Below the pieces are notes generated by a model, which saw only the letters and a list, made by a program, of their open reading frames with translations, was not told where the DNA came from and ran no database searches. The position numbers were made by a program, and so were the translations under genes. This document shows positions 52,090 to 61,982 of a stretch of 64,000 nt of DNA, piece after piece. This stretch comes from JACKHO01 sp041398745. Its GTDB lineage: Bacteria; Planctomycetota; Planctomycetia; Planctomycetales; Planctomycetaceae. Position 1 is the first letter of the stretch; the number at the start of each line of letters is the position of its first letter. The stretch covers positions 310,001 to 374,000 of the forward strand of contig JAWKUB010000007.1 of the NCBI GenBank assembly GCA_041398745.1, in the 5' to 3' direction.

Positions 52090-55000
52090 ATGACGATTCA
52101 CACGTTACGAAGTGGTTTTCCTTCCCTCATCGCAACCCTGTTTCTCGTTTCCGTCGCCTGCGCTCAATTGCCGCAAACTCGCTTGTACAGTTTGTCGCGT
52201 ACAGGCTGTCGCGTCGGCGAAACTGTTGAGGTTGTCATCACCGGTGGTGACGATTTGGAAGAGGTCGACCGACTCCAGTTTTCACATCCCGGTATTACTG
52301 CCGTACAGAAGACCACCGAAGCAGGCGATCCCGTCACGAATCAATTCGTGGTGACTGTGGCGGCCAACGTTCCCATCGGTCTATATGAAGCCCGTTGTGC
52401 CGGATTGTTCGGTATGAGCAACCCTCGGCGATTCGTCGTCGGGCAACGCACCGAGGTTGTCGAGGCGGAGAACAACAAGCCCGATCCCACCGAACCACAA
52501 GTCGTCGAACTGAACACAACCATCAACGGCAAAATGGATGGCGGCACCGACGTGGACTGGTACAAGCTCGCGGCAACGCAAGGGCAGCGCATTGTGTTCG
52601 ACTGCTGGGCGGAGCGAATTGATTCCAAACTCAAGGCCACGCTCACCATTTTTGATGTCAGCGGGCGGCGCCCAATGAGCTCGGCCCGTTACACCCCCGG
52701 CACCGATCCAGTCCTCGTCTTCGACGTTCCAGCCAATGGCGAATACCTCGTCAAAGTTCACGACCAGACATTCAAGAACGGTAACGATTACGTCTATCGA
52801 CTCGACGTTCACACTGGCCCGCATATTTTCCACGCTGTACCACCTGTTGGCAAAGCAGGCACGAGTGCCCCCATTACATTGTGGGGTGTCAACCTGCCGG
52901 GCGGGCAACGGACGGATCAGGAATTGAATGGAACGAAACTGGAATCACTGGCGGTCAATGTTCAGGTACCCGGCGAGGCAGACTCACTTCAGGTGGTTGG
53001 TCGAGTGCGGGGAGTGGAAGCTGGCATCGATGCATTCGATTACCGACTCGATTCTCCGCAGGGGCTGTCGGCACCCGTTCGTATTGGTATTGGCAGAAGC
53101 GATGTCGCTGTTGAGCAGGAGCCCAACAACGAAGCGACCGCCGCTCAGAAAATTGCCGTGCCAGCGGATGTCGGCGGGCAGTTTGCCATCATCGAAGATT
53201 CTGATCTTTACCGGTTCGAAGCAAAAGCCGGTGACGTATTGTCGATTGAAGTCTATGCACAGAGGCTGGGCGGCCTGGCCGATCCAAATCTGTATGTCGA
53301 TCAGGTTGTTGTGGATGGGGAAGGCAAGGAGACTCTAAAACGTCTGGCCGCTGCCGACGACGACAAGACGTACCTCTTGCAGAATGTGTTCGATACCCGC
53401 TCGGACGATCCCGAATACCAGTTAACCGTTCCCGCAGATGGTGCCTACCAACTCACCGTTCGTGACCGGTACTGGGAAACACGGGGAGATCCTTCGCTCA
53501 CCTATTGGCTCTCCGTTCGGAAGCAGGCACACGATTTCCGCTTGGTCGCCATGCCTGCCGCACCCACCGCGGGACAGGTTTGGCCAACCGGATTGCGACG
53601 CGGCGACAACTTCGGTGTCAACGTGCTGGCATTTCGTGAAGATGGATTTGAAGGGCCCATCGAAGTCCGTGTCGAGGGACTGCCGGAAGGGGTGGTTTGT
53701 GAAGGCACGACCATCAGCCTGAAGGAGAATACCGGCCTGCTGGTGTTCGAGGCGACAGAAGATGCAAAGCCTGGAAGTTACGAAGTCCGGATTGTCGGCG
53801 CCGCCCAGGTTGACGACTTGGAGAAAGTGCGTGCAGAAGCAGCAGCAGCTGCTGCGGTCACCAACGCAGAAAAGCCATTGCCCGATTTGCGTAAGGCGTT
53901 GGATCAGGAACAACCGAAATTGGCTGCGGCTCAGCAACAATTGCAACAGGCTGAAGAAGCCCTGGCGAAAGATCCCGAAAACGAAGGCTTGAAGAAGCAA
54001 CGCGATCAAAAGAAGGAAGCGGTCGCCGCCGCCCAAAAGGTGGTCGACGAAGCTCAGCAGAAAGTGGCCGCTCAGGAAAAGGCCATTGCCGATGCAAAAG
54101 CCGCATTACAAGCTGCTGCAGAAGCACGAAAGAATGGCGCTGCTACAGTGACTCACGCCGCCCGAACTGGAACTGTCGTCTGGCCAACGGCCAATAACGA
54201 TCCTCCGGTGTCGCGTGTCGCAGGAGCGTTTGCCTTCTCGATTATTCCCGAAGTGGCACCGTATCAAATCGATTTGGAACGAACAAAGTTTGAAGCGAAT
54301 CAGGGACGTCAATTGCTTGTTCCGGTTTCGATTGCACGTCGGAATGATTTCAAAGCCAAGGTTCAGCTGAATGCCGCCGGAATGCCCAAGGCCGCGAACA
54401 TCGACGCCCCGAATATTGCCATCGAGGAAGGTGTGTCCGATCCGCAAACATGGCGGCTCTTCGTAAAGGATAACGCGCCGCCCGGCATATATTCGGTTTG
54501 GCTCAATTCGCAAGGACAAGTTGCCTACAGTCGAAATCCCGCGAAAGCCGAACGGCTCAAAGCAGCACACGAAGCCGTCAAAGTCCGTGTGGAGGCCGCT
54601 AAGACAGCAGCAGCCGAAGCGACCAAGCTGAAGACCGATGCCGTCAACGCAACAACTCAAGCTCAGCAGTTGCTGACACAAGCGCAGCAGAAGCAGACCC
54701 AGGCTCAGCAGGAAAAGACCGCAGCCGATCAACTGGTCGCTCAGACACAAAAAGATAAGGCTGAAGCCGACAAGCAACTGGCCGCGGCCCAAGCCGATGC
54801 AAAAGCCCGTGCCGCAGAGCTGGCGGCACTTGAAGAGCAGGTCAAGCAGGCGACAACAGCCGTTGATGGAAAGACTGCCGCTCAAAAACAGGCACAAGAT
54901 GCATTGGCTGCCGACCCCGAGAATGCGGACTTGAAAAAGGCCGTGGCCGATGCCGACGGAGCGCTAGCAGAGGCGACCAAGAAGTTGACCGAAGTTACGG

Positions 55001-55683
55001 CCAAACGCGATGCCAAGAAGACTGAAGACACCCAGGCTCAGGAGAAATCGAAGGTGGCCGAGCAGGCCGCTCAAACGGCAACCGCGAAGCTGACCGAAGC
55101 AACCAAAGCTCAGGAGCAGAAGGGGAAAGACCTCGAAGCGGCCACAAAGGTGGTCACCGATCAGACAACCGCGTTGGAGGCAGCCAAAAAGGCCCAGACG
55201 GAAGCTGAACAGAAGGAGAAGGCCGCCAACGACGCCGTTGCCGCTGTCGAGAAAGAACGGCAGGCCGCTGAAAAGGCCGCGACCGATGCTGACAACGCTG
55301 CGAAGCCGAAGAACATCAATTTCACGCCGCCCACGGCTCCTGTCGTCATTGAGGTGAAACCCGCTCCTGTGAAGCTGGCAGCCACTGTTCCGAATGGCGG
55401 AGCAGTGAAACGAGGTGAGCAGTTGGAAGTCACCGTAAAGGTCACTCGGCAAAACGGTTTCGAAGGTCCGGTGAATTTGACATTCCCTGCTCCGCCCGGA
55501 GTTCAGGGGGTAGCCGCTGCTCAGGTGGTTGTACCTGCCGACGCTGCTGAGGGGAAAATCGTCCTCACCGCTGCGGGTGATGCCACGGCAGGACAACTTG
55601 CGAACACGGTCATTCGCGCTGAAATGGACTTTGAAGGTAAGGCGGCGGTCGATGCCCCCATTACTGTTAAGGTGAACGAGTAG
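52090..55683 (+). CDS. Exported PPC-domain protein with long Ala/Lys/Gln-rich coiled coils
   Basis: 1197 residues. A signal peptide ends near VACAQ. Residues about 30-560 hold beta-sandwich domains of the pre-peptidase C-terminal (PPC) type (TDVDWYKLAATQGQRIVFDCWA; EDSDLYRFEAKAGDVLSIEVYA). Residues about 580-680 are coiled coil 1, containing D628-PENEGLKK. About 690-820 is beta-rich, and about 825-1075 is the longer coiled coil 2, containing D942-PENADLKK. The end (about 1080-1197) is another beta domain. No enzyme motif was seen, so a structural or binding role in the envelope is likely. The same PE[ND]xxLKK module occurs in the WD40 protein that follows, 77 nt on. Confidence 0.85.
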   Translation: MTIHTLRSGFPSLIATLFLVSVACAQLPQTRLYSLSRTGCRVGETVEVVITGGDDLEEVDRLQFSHPGITAVQKTTEAGDPVTNQFVVTVAANVPIGLYEARCAGLFGMSNPRRFVVGQRTEVVEAENNKPDPTEPQVVELNTTINGKMDGGTDVDWYKLAATQGQRIVFDCWAERIDSKLKATLTIFDVSGRRPMSSARYTPGTDPVLVFDVPANGEYLVKVHDQTFKNGNDYVYRLDVHTGPHIFHAVPPVGKAGTSAPITLWGVNLPGGQRTDQELNGTKLESLAVNVQVPGEADSLQVVGRVRGVEAGIDAFDYRLDSPQGLSAPVRIGIGRSDVAVEQEPNNEATAAQKIAVPADVGGQFAIIEDSDLYRFEAKAGDVLSIEVYAQRLGGLADPNLYVDQVVVDGEGKETLKRLAAADDDKTYLLQNVFDTRSDDPEYQLTVPADGAYQLTVRDRYWETRGDPSLTYWLSVRKQAHDFRLVAMPAAPTAGQVWPTGLRRGDNFGVNVLAFREDGFEGPIEVRVEGLPEGVVCEGTTISLKENTGLLVFEATEDAKPGSYEVRIVGAAQVDDLEKVRAEAAAAAAVTNAEKPLPDLRKALDQEQPKLAAAQQQLQQAEEALAKDPENEGLKKQRDQKKEAVAAAQKVVDEAQQKVAAQEKAIADAKAALQAAAEARKNGAATVTHAARTGTVVWPTANNDPPVSRVAGAFAFSIIPEVAPYQIDLERTKFEANQGRQLLVPVSIARRNDFKAKVQLNAAGMPKAANIDAPNIAIEEGVSDPQTWRLFVKDNAPPGIYSVWLNSQGQVAYSRNPAKAERLKAAHEAVKVRVEAAKTAAAEATKLKTDAVNATTQAQQLLTQAQQKQTQAQQEKTAADQLVAQTQKDKAEADKQLAAAQADAKARAAELAALEEQVKQATTAVDGKTAAQKQAQDALAADPENADLKKAVADADGALAEATKKLTEVTAKRDAKKTEDTQAQEKSKVAEQAAQTATAKLTEATKAQEQKGKDLEAATKVVTDQTTALEAAKKAQTEAEQKEKAANDAVAAVEKERQAAEKAATDADNAAKPKNINFTPPTAPVVIEVKPAPVKLAATVPNGGAVKRGEQLEVTVKVTRQNGFEGPVNLTFPAPPGVQGVAAAQVVVPADAAEGKIVLTAAGDATAGQLANTVIRAEMDFEGKAAVDAPITVKVNE

Positions 55684-55760
55684 TTTTTGAGTTTTGTTGA
55701 TCAACGGGTTGCGGCGTCGAATGATGTCCGCCCGCCATTGTTTTCATTGTTGGTGATTCC

Positions 55761-58622
55761 ATGAAACGTCAACTGTTGTGGCTTGTTGCCTTGCTGGTGC
55801 TTGTAACTGTCATCCAGACGCAAGCTGAAGAAGCCATCCAACCGGCTGACCCTGCCCTCGGACGCGAAGTTGATTTCTATCGGGACGTTTATCCCATTCT
55901 GGAAGCAAAATGCCTGGCGTGTCATAACGCGGCGGTGAAGGAGGGGGACCTCATCCTGGAGTCAGTTGAAGCTCTACTGAAAGGCGGAGCAAGCGGTGAA
56001 GGGGCCATCCCCGGAAAGCCCGATGAAAGCTACGTCTATCTGGTCGCGTCACGTCGGGATGAACCTGCCATGCCGCCGTTGCCAAACAAAGTGCAGGCGA
56101 AGCCCTTAACGTCACGGGAAGTTGGCATTCTGAAGTTGTGGATTGAACAGGGCGCAAAAGCGGGTGAGCGTCCAGAAGTTGCTGGTTCACTCAACTGGCA
56201 ACCCGTCCCTGAGAGTTTCAAGGCCGTTTACAGTCTCGCCCTCAGTGGTGACCGACGCTTTGTTGCCGCAGGGCGTGGAAACCGAATTTTCGTGTACGAC
56301 CTTGCGGCCGGAAGCGAAGTGGGCCGCTTGACCGACCCCGCTCTGTTACCCATTCAGCGCGATGGAAAGCCTCTGTATGGACCCGGAGTGGCACAGCGCG
56401 ATTTTGTGCACTCTTTGGCCTTCAGTCCTGATGGGAAACTGCTGGCTTCCGGCGGTTATCGCACCATTCGGCTGTGGGAGCGTCAAATGCCTCAAGCGGT
56501 TATTCAGTGGAAGCTCGAAGGACCGGCAAAGTCCGTCGCTGTCAACAAGGACGGAACATGGGCCGGAACGGTACTTGAGTCTGGTAAGGTTCAGCTCTGG
56601 AACCTGGTCAACGGACAACCTGGACTAGCCCTGGAAGTCGGCGAGGCCGTCATCGACGCGCTGGCGTTCGCCCCCGATGGTGAAACTGTGTTGACTGGTG
56701 CGAATGACGGCACCATTCGCACTTGGAAAATCGCAGATGGTCAGGCGGTCGCTATTCTGAAAACTCCGCAGCCTGTTGCCTCATTGGCAGTACGTCCGGC
56801 CGATCCCCCAGTCGTCATTGCTGGCCACGGTGATAACGTCATTCGGCTGTGGGCCTGGCCCACATTGGCAGCCATTGAAGCAGAGGCTGAGCCACCGAAG
56901 CCGATTCGCGAAATCGGAGGTCTTGGCAAACCTGCAATTTCACTGAAAGTCCTTGATGCCGGTAATGAAGTACTGAGTGCTTCGCAGGATGGCACCGTCC
57001 GCATTTGGAACCTGGACAATGGCAGTCAGGCCTTTTCACAGAACCTTGGCGCTCCAGTCACCGGAGCAGCTGTCTCCTCAGACGGTCAATGGATTGCCGG
57101 TGGTGCGGAGAACAATTTGGCACGCACCTGGACTCGCAACAATCAGCAGAAGGCTCAGGTGACGGGGAATCCAGAATTAGTCCGGAATGTTCAGTTCCTG
57201 ACCGACGAGTTTGCTGTCGCCCAAGCTCAGTTCAAGTCTTCCGAAACTGCTGTCACTGAAACAGAAAAAGACATCACCCAGCGGGAGGAGTCGGTCAAGA
57301 AGGCGAATGAGCAGAAAGAAGCCGCCGACAAAGCGCTTGTCGAAGCAGAGAAGAAACTGACCGAAGAGCAGGCGAAAGCGAAGGACGCGGAAACGAAACT
57401 TGCCGAAAAGCCAGAAGATGCTGGATTGAAGAAAGCCAAGGAAGACGCCGACAAGGCCGTCACCACGGCGTCAGACGCTCGTGACAAAGCCAAGGATGCC
57501 GTCGCATCTGCTGAGCGAGGAATTCGACTCTCCGAGGAGTCGGTGACGAGCACTAAACAGAAACTGGAACAGCAGCAGGCGGCAAAGCAGGCTGCAGAAG
57601 TCCGTCAGAAGGACATTGAGCAGCAACTCAACGCCGCAAAAGAAACGTCTGGCAAATCGCCAGTTCCAGTGCGTGCCGTTGCCCTGACGGCGAATTCTCA
57701 AATCCTTGCTACTGCCGGAGACGACAAAGCCATTCAATTATGGGATGCAGAAACCGGACTGGCGCTGGATCGATTCAACCAGGAAGGTGACGTCGTTACT
57801 CGTTTGGAATTCTTTGAAAACGGTTCACTCTTTTCCGTTGCCAAGGACGGGACGTGCGCCGTTTGGGATGTTCAGCCGAGTTATCAGTTGGTGGCCACAT
57901 TGGGACCTGCAGCTGACAATCCTTTGGACGTCAGCGCTTCCCCAATTGTTGACCGGGTGTTGGCACTGGCCTTCAGCCCCGACGGTGCCAAACTTGTGAG
58001 CGGCGGCGGCGATCCCTCTCGAAGTGGTGAAGTCCTGTTGTGGGACTTGGCCTCTCGCAATGTGGTGCGTGAGTTCAAAGAAGCTCATAGCGATACCGTA
58101 TTCGACATCGAGTTCTCGCGCGACGGCAAGTACATTGTTACCGGCGCAGCAGACAAGTTTGTTAAAGTCTTCAATGTGGAATCTGGAGAGTTTGTGCGTG
58201 CCTACGAGGGGCACACCAACCATGTGCTGGGCGTCGCGTTCCAGGCCGACGGTAGCAGTCTAGCCAGTGCCGGAGCGGACAATGCCATCAAGATTTGGAA
58301 CACCGAAACCGGTGAACAGCGCCGCACCATTAACAACTACGGCAAGCAGGTGACATCCATCGATTTCATTGGAGTGACAGACAAAATGATTAGCTCCGGC
58401 GGCGATAAGACGGTCCGGTACCATCAGGCGAGTAACGGCTCCAATTACCGGAACTTCGGCGGCTGTGAAGACTTCGTCTACCAGGCACTGAGCACGGGCG
58501 ATGAGCAAATCGTCGTCGCGGCTGGCGAAGATGGCGTGGTCCGCGTCTGGAATGGTACGAACGCCCAGAATATTGTTACCTTTGCCGCACCCGCACCACC
58601 AGAAGTGGCAGGGAATCCGTAA
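55761..58622 (+). CDS. Cytochrome-WD40 protein with coiled coil between two propellers
   Basis: 953 residues. A signal peptide (about 1-22) is followed by a planctomycete cytochrome C domain with the heme-type motif Cys51-L-A-Cys54-His55 (about 30-120). WD40 repeats fill about 135-470 (FSPDGKLLASGGYRTIRLW; LTGANDGTIRTW). A charged coiled coil (about 475-635) contains K550-PEDAGLKK. A second WD40 set fills about 640-950 (FSRDGKYIVTGAADKFVKVF). The coiled coil separates two full propellers. Exported; the heme may carry electrons or be structural. Third gene of the operon. Confidence 0.9.
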   Translation: MKRQLLWLVALLVLVTVIQTQAEEAIQPADPALGREVDFYRDVYPILEAKCLACHNAAVKEGDLILESVEALLKGGASGEGAIPGKPDESYVYLVASRRDEPAMPPLPNKVQAKPLTSREVGILKLWIEQGAKAGERPEVAGSLNWQPVPESFKAVYSLALSGDRRFVAAGRGNRIFVYDLAAGSEVGRLTDPALLPIQRDGKPLYGPGVAQRDFVHSLAFSPDGKLLASGGYRTIRLWERQMPQAVIQWKLEGPAKSVAVNKDGTWAGTVLESGKVQLWNLVNGQPGLALEVGEAVIDALAFAPDGETVLTGANDGTIRTWKIADGQAVAILKTPQPVASLAVRPADPPVVIAGHGDNVIRLWAWPTLAAIEAEAEPPKPIREIGGLGKPAISLKVLDAGNEVLSASQDGTVRIWNLDNGSQAFSQNLGAPVTGAAVSSDGQWIAGGAENNLARTWTRNNQQKAQVTGNPELVRNVQFLTDEFAVAQAQFKSSETAVTETEKDITQREESVKKANEQKEAADKALVEAEKKLTEEQAKAKDAETKLAEKPEDAGLKKAKEDADKAVTTASDARDKAKDAVASAERGIRLSEESVTSTKQKLEQQQAAKQAAEVRQKDIEQQLNAAKETSGKSPVPVRAVALTANSQILATAGDDKAIQLWDAETGLALDRFNQEGDVVTRLEFFENGSLFSVAKDGTCAVWDVQPSYQLVATLGPAADNPLDVSASPIVDRVLALAFSPDGAKLVSGGGDPSRSGEVLLWDLASRNVVREFKEAHSDTVFDIEFSRDGKYIVTGAADKFVKVFNVESGEFVRAYEGHTNHVLGVAFQADGSSLASAGADNAIKIWNTETGEQRRTINNYGKQVTSIDFIGVTDKMISSGGDKTVRYHQASNGSNYRNFGGCEDFVYQALSTGDEQIVVAAGEDGVVRVWNGTNAQNIVTFAAPAPPEVAGNP

Positions 58623-58683
58623 TTGGTCTCAATAGTCTCCCGCCGCAATGGAGTTGCTGGCGAACGCTGGAAATGAATGAGTC

Positions 58684-60123
58684 ATGAATATCAATGTGTT
58701 GCGGTGGTCTCTCCTGTTCGGCGTCGTTTTGTCGTTCGCGAGCACGGGGGAGGCCCAGGATGTTCCAACCAGAACGGGCGCTTTTGACTGGCCGCAATTC
58801 CTGGGGCCCTACGAAACGGGCATTTCCGCAGAAACGAATTTGCTCGATGAGTGGCCAAAAGATGGTCCGCCACTCGTCTGGGAAAAGCGAGTTGGCACAG
58901 GCTACAGCGCCCCCTCTGTACGTGATGGAAAGCTGGTACTGCATCATCGTGTGAAGGATGAGGAAATCGTCGAGTGTTTCGATGCACTGACCGGAAATGA
59001 AGTGTGGAAGCACAGCTACGAAAGCACCTTCACCGACCCTTACGGCTACAATAACGGGCCTCGTTGTTCGCCACTTCTGACCGAGGAATTCTGCATTACT
59101 CTCGGCGCTCAAGGGAAACTGCTTTGCCTGAAACTGGCCGATGGCAGTGTCGTCTGGCAGCTCGATTTGCTGAAAAAGTACAAAGTGCCCGAAGGCTTTT
59201 TTGGCGTGGGCTGCACCCCCATCCTGGAAGGGGAAAAGCTCATTGTGCTCGTCGGCGGCCAGCCGAATTCCGGCGTGGTGGCGTTCAACTTCCGCACCGG
59301 AAAAGTCCTTTGGGAGAACGTTGGCAAACGCACATGGGACGGTGCTCAAACCGGTTGGGACAACGAACCGGAGCACGAATGGAATGACGAACAAATGGTG
59401 GTGAGTTATTCCTCACCCATAGTGGCAACCATTCATGGCAAACGGCATGCCCTTTGTCTGGTGCGGCATGGGTTGGTCTCACTCGATCCGGAGTCGGGTA
59501 AAGAAAACTTCCACTTCTGGTTTCGCGCCCGGGTGCATGAGTCGGTCAACGCCGCACGTCCCGTGGTTGTGGGTGACACCATCATGCTCTCCGCAGCTTA
59601 CCGTGTTGGCTCCGCTCTGTTGAAGGTGAAGCCCGACGGACAAAGCTATGACGTCCTCTGGCAAGATCCCCGCAACCTCCTGACGCACTGGTCCACCGCC
59701 ATTTACTTTGATGGATGCTATTTCGGATTCAGTGGCCGGCACGAAAACGAAGGGGAACTGCGCTGCATCGACGCCAAGACCGGCGAGGTTAAATGGCAGA
59801 CCGATGGCTGGATGAAGTCCATTGATGGCCTCGGACAATTGCCGGACGGCAGTGTTGTGAACCGTGAAACAAAGGAAGTACTGCCCTGGCCCTATTATGG
59901 GCGAGGGTCCGCCATCATGGCCGACGGCAAGTTCATTGTTCTGGCTGAACGTGGCACATTGGCGCTGGTCGAGGCGACGACAACAGAATGGAAAGAGATT
60001 TCACGTTGCAAAGCCCCGCGCATGCACTATCCCAGCTGGCCTGCTCCGGTGCTGGCGAATGGCCGGCTCTATTTGCGCTGCGAAGACGCACTCGTCTGTC
60101 TGGATCTGAGAAAGTCGAAGTGA
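58684..60123 (+). CDS. PQQ-type beta-propeller protein
   Basis: 479 residues. A signal peptide (about 1-24, ending GEAQ) is followed by a PQQ_2-type propeller with blades DALTGNEVWKH, KLADGSVVWQL, NFRTGKVLWEN and DAKTGEVKWQT. The start WPQFLGPYETGISAETNLLDEWP is typical of planctomycete paralogues. Binding of PQQ is not shown. Fourth gene of the operon, 61 nt after the WD40 gene. It resembles the propeller at 23339-24874 but lacks that protein's N-terminal beta domain. Confidence 0.9.
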   Translation: MNINVLRWSLLFGVVLSFASTGEAQDVPTRTGAFDWPQFLGPYETGISAETNLLDEWPKDGPPLVWEKRVGTGYSAPSVRDGKLVLHHRVKDEEIVECFDALTGNEVWKHSYESTFTDPYGYNNGPRCSPLLTEEFCITLGAQGKLLCLKLADGSVVWQLDLLKKYKVPEGFFGVGCTPILEGEKLIVLVGGQPNSGVVAFNFRTGKVLWENVGKRTWDGAQTGWDNEPEHEWNDEQMVVSYSSPIVATIHGKRHALCLVRHGLVSLDPESGKENFHFWFRARVHESVNAARPVVVGDTIMLSAAYRVGSALLKVKPDGQSYDVLWQDPRNLLTHWSTAIYFDGCYFGFSGRHENEGELRCIDAKTGEVKWQTDGWMKSIDGLGQLPDGSVVNRETKEVLPWPYYGRGSAIMADGKFIVLAERGTLALVEATTTEWKEISRCKAPRMHYPSWPAPVLANGRLYLRCEDALVCLDLRKSK

Positions 60124-60141
60124 CGCAGATGCTCTTGGGCT

Positions 60142-60660
60142 CTACGGAATACTCGTGAACGTGTTCACGAGCGTTTCCGGTGGGGCGTCTTTCGAATGCT
60201 CAATTCGAAACTGCATGTCGAGCGTGAGGTAATGCGGGCCATCTTGAATGCTGGAAAACATGACCGGCGTTGTCGTTCGCCGCGACCTGACAAGATGCCC
60301 CCCGGATTTCGCTGGTGGGATATCAAAGATGTGCGCCACACCCGGCGAGACTTGAATTGATTCGGCGTTGGGAAATTGGGAGATTCCAGCCTGCTGCACC
60401 TGCGAGATGTGACCTGGTTGCTGCAGGTGGACTGCCATCACCATGCCAGCTTCGGGAGTTGCCTTCACCTGAACCGACTGCTGCACGTGCAAGCTGGTAT
60501 CACTCTGGGTAAACGTTGGTGCCGACAATTCGAGGCTCAGCCGGGACGGAACATGTACCACAAACCGCTGCTGCGCCGACACGACCTGGCTGTACGCAGA
60601 GCTACAAAGAACCAGTGGAAGCAGCAGGGTAAGAGCGGTTTTGCGGACGACGCGTGACAT
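60142..60660 (-). CDS. Secreted protein of unknown function
   Basis: 172 residues with a Sec signal peptide (about 1-25, ending AYSQ). The mature part is beta-rich and Gln/Ser/Val-rich (SLHVQQSVQVKATPEAGMVMAVHLQQPG). No family recognised. Converges with the PQQ gene, 18 nt between stops; a perfect palindrome lies in its last codons. Confidence 0.65.
   Translation of the reverse strand: MSRVVRKTALTLLLPLVLCSSAYSQVVSAQQRFVVHVPSRLSLELSAPTFTQSDTSLHVQQSVQVKATPEAGMVMAVHLQQPGHISQVQQAGISQFPNAESIQVSPGVAHIFDIPPAKSGGHLVRSRRTTTPVMFSSIQDGPHYLTLDMQFRIEHSKDAPPETLVNTFTSIP
60152..60171. repeat. Perfect 20-bp palindrome at a convergent gene end
   Basis: CTCGTGAAC (60152-60160) and GTTCACGAG (60163-60171) around GT. 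It lies in the last codons of the minus-strand gene and 29 nt after the PQQ stop. It could act as a two-way terminator, though T-runs are lacking. Confidence 0.5.
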
Positions 60661-61082
60661 GGGCTTTTCACGTAGAGAAAAGGGAACATGTCGAGGCTAA
60701 GAAGTGCGACATACCAGAAACCAGCACTGATTTTTCAGGTCTGTGGAGTGGTTCCAATTTCCAGTCATGCAAATGGATGTGTTGCCTTTTTGCAACATGC
60801 CAGTGAGTTTCCGACGTTGTCTTCAACGCCCATTCACAGACTTCGCGCCACGTGCAAAAGGCCCGGCGCAATTTACGGCAATCACCCCCGAATTCTTGAG
60901 CACACAGCCCAAGCGACCGCTTGATACACCGGCGATTATTCCCTGGTTATTGGTCCGAAATAAACTGAGAAAGTGATAGAAATCAACTAAGGAATCCATC
61001 GACGGCATCACATTTCGGACGTATAAGTCCGCGCACTTGCTTCACATCATTTCTGCATCTCTTCTTCCCGGAGACATTTTCC
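60661..61082. other. 422-bp divergent intergenic region
   Basis: It holds the DUF1559 promoter (60999-61027) and a short perfect hairpin TGTTGC-CTTTTT-GCAACA (60780-60797). A hairpin CGGAC-GTATAA-GTCCG overlaps the -10 box (61017-61032). No coding frame with family features was seen. Confidence 0.5.
60999..61027 (+). promoter_or_regulatory. sigma70-type promoter of the DUF1559 gene
   Basis: TCGACG (60999-61004, 4 of 6), 17-nt spacer, TATAAG (61022-61027, 5 of 6). The -10 box sits in the loop of a small palindrome (61017-61032), which could let a regulator or structure affect it. Confidence 0.6.
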
Positions 61083-61979
61083 ATGGTTTCACGTTTGCGC
61101 CGACGGGGCTTCACGCTCATTGAATTGTTGGTGGTCATTGCCATTATTGCCGTCCTCATTGCACTTCTGCTGCCCGCGGTGCAGCAGGCCCGCGAGGCGG
61201 CAAGACGGTCTCAGTGCAAGAACAATCTGAAGCAAATCGGATTGGCACTTCACAACTACCACGACACCTTCAGTACGTTTCCAATGGGAGCAACCCGCAT
61301 TGCAGAGGGGTTGAGTTGGCACGTCGCTATTCTGCCGCAAATGGAGCAGGCCCCACTGTTCGACAAATTTGAATTTGGAACCGCAACCAGTGCCGTGAAC
61401 GAAGATCGCTGGTCCAGCGCGACGAATGTCCCTCACTGCCGCTTCTCGCCGCTGCCGTTCTATCTGTGCCCAAGCGGAACCAAGATTACCGCTGACGACA
61501 CTGCAACCAATTACACCACCCACTACTACGGTGTGATGGGGCCAACGGGAGTCAATCCTAACTCTGGCGTCGCCTATAGTGAGAACACGGCCGGCGGGCA
61601 CGGAGGTTTCTCCCGCGAAGGGCTGTTCACCTACGGTGAAGTACGGCGTATGCGGGACATTCTCGATGGCACGTCTAACACGTTGGCCGTTGGGGAAATC
61701 TCTTGGACGGCGCGGAACGGAAATTTAACTCGGTATCGCGCTTGGACGCGTGGGGGTCAGCTGAATGAGTTCATGGCTCCTGCAAAGAATGTCGCCCAGC
61801 AAATTAACGCGGACTACACCGCTTTGTTCAACGACATGAGCTTTGGTAGCAACCACGTTGGTGGCGCGCAGTTCCTTCTGGGAGACGGATCCGTTCGTTT
61901 CGTGTCAGAGAATATCGACTACAACCTGCTACTGAGCGTCTCCAGCATTGCTGGCGGCGAAGTGGTGTCGGAATTCTAG
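61083..61979 (+). CDS. DUF1559 protein with type IV prepilin-like N-terminus
   Basis: 298 residues. The N-terminal RRRGFTLIELLVVIAIIAVL is a prepilin cleavage and methylation site followed by the hydrophobic helix, so the protein is probably processed by a prepilin peptidase. Seen further: PAVQQAREAARRSQCKNNLKQIGLALHNYHDTF (DUF1559 start) and the C-terminal H-X9-DG motif HVGGAQFLLGDG. Planctomycetes have tens of paralogues; they are thought to be surface or pseudopilin proteins. The gene below (62073-62540) is a small lipoprotein, a frequent partner. Confidence 0.95.
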   Translation: MVSRLRRRGFTLIELLVVIAIIAVLIALLLPAVQQAREAARRSQCKNNLKQIGLALHNYHDTFSTFPMGATRIAEGLSWHVAILPQMEQAPLFDKFEFGTATSAVNEDRWSSATNVPHCRFSPLPFYLCPSGTKITADDTATNYTTHYYGVMGPTGVNPNSGVAYSENTAGGHGGFSREGLFTYGEVRRMRDILDGTSNTLAVGEISWTARNGNLTRYRAWTRGGQLNEFMAPAKNVAQQINADYTALFNDMSFGSNHVGGAQFLLGDGSVRFVSENIDYNLLLSVSSIAGGEVVSEF

Positions 61980-61982
61980 TCA

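Noticed and set aside
53422..54897. Leu/Phe-rich minus-strand frames under the PPC gene
   Set aside because: They mirror the Ala/Gln/Lys codons of the coiled coils and have no start signal.
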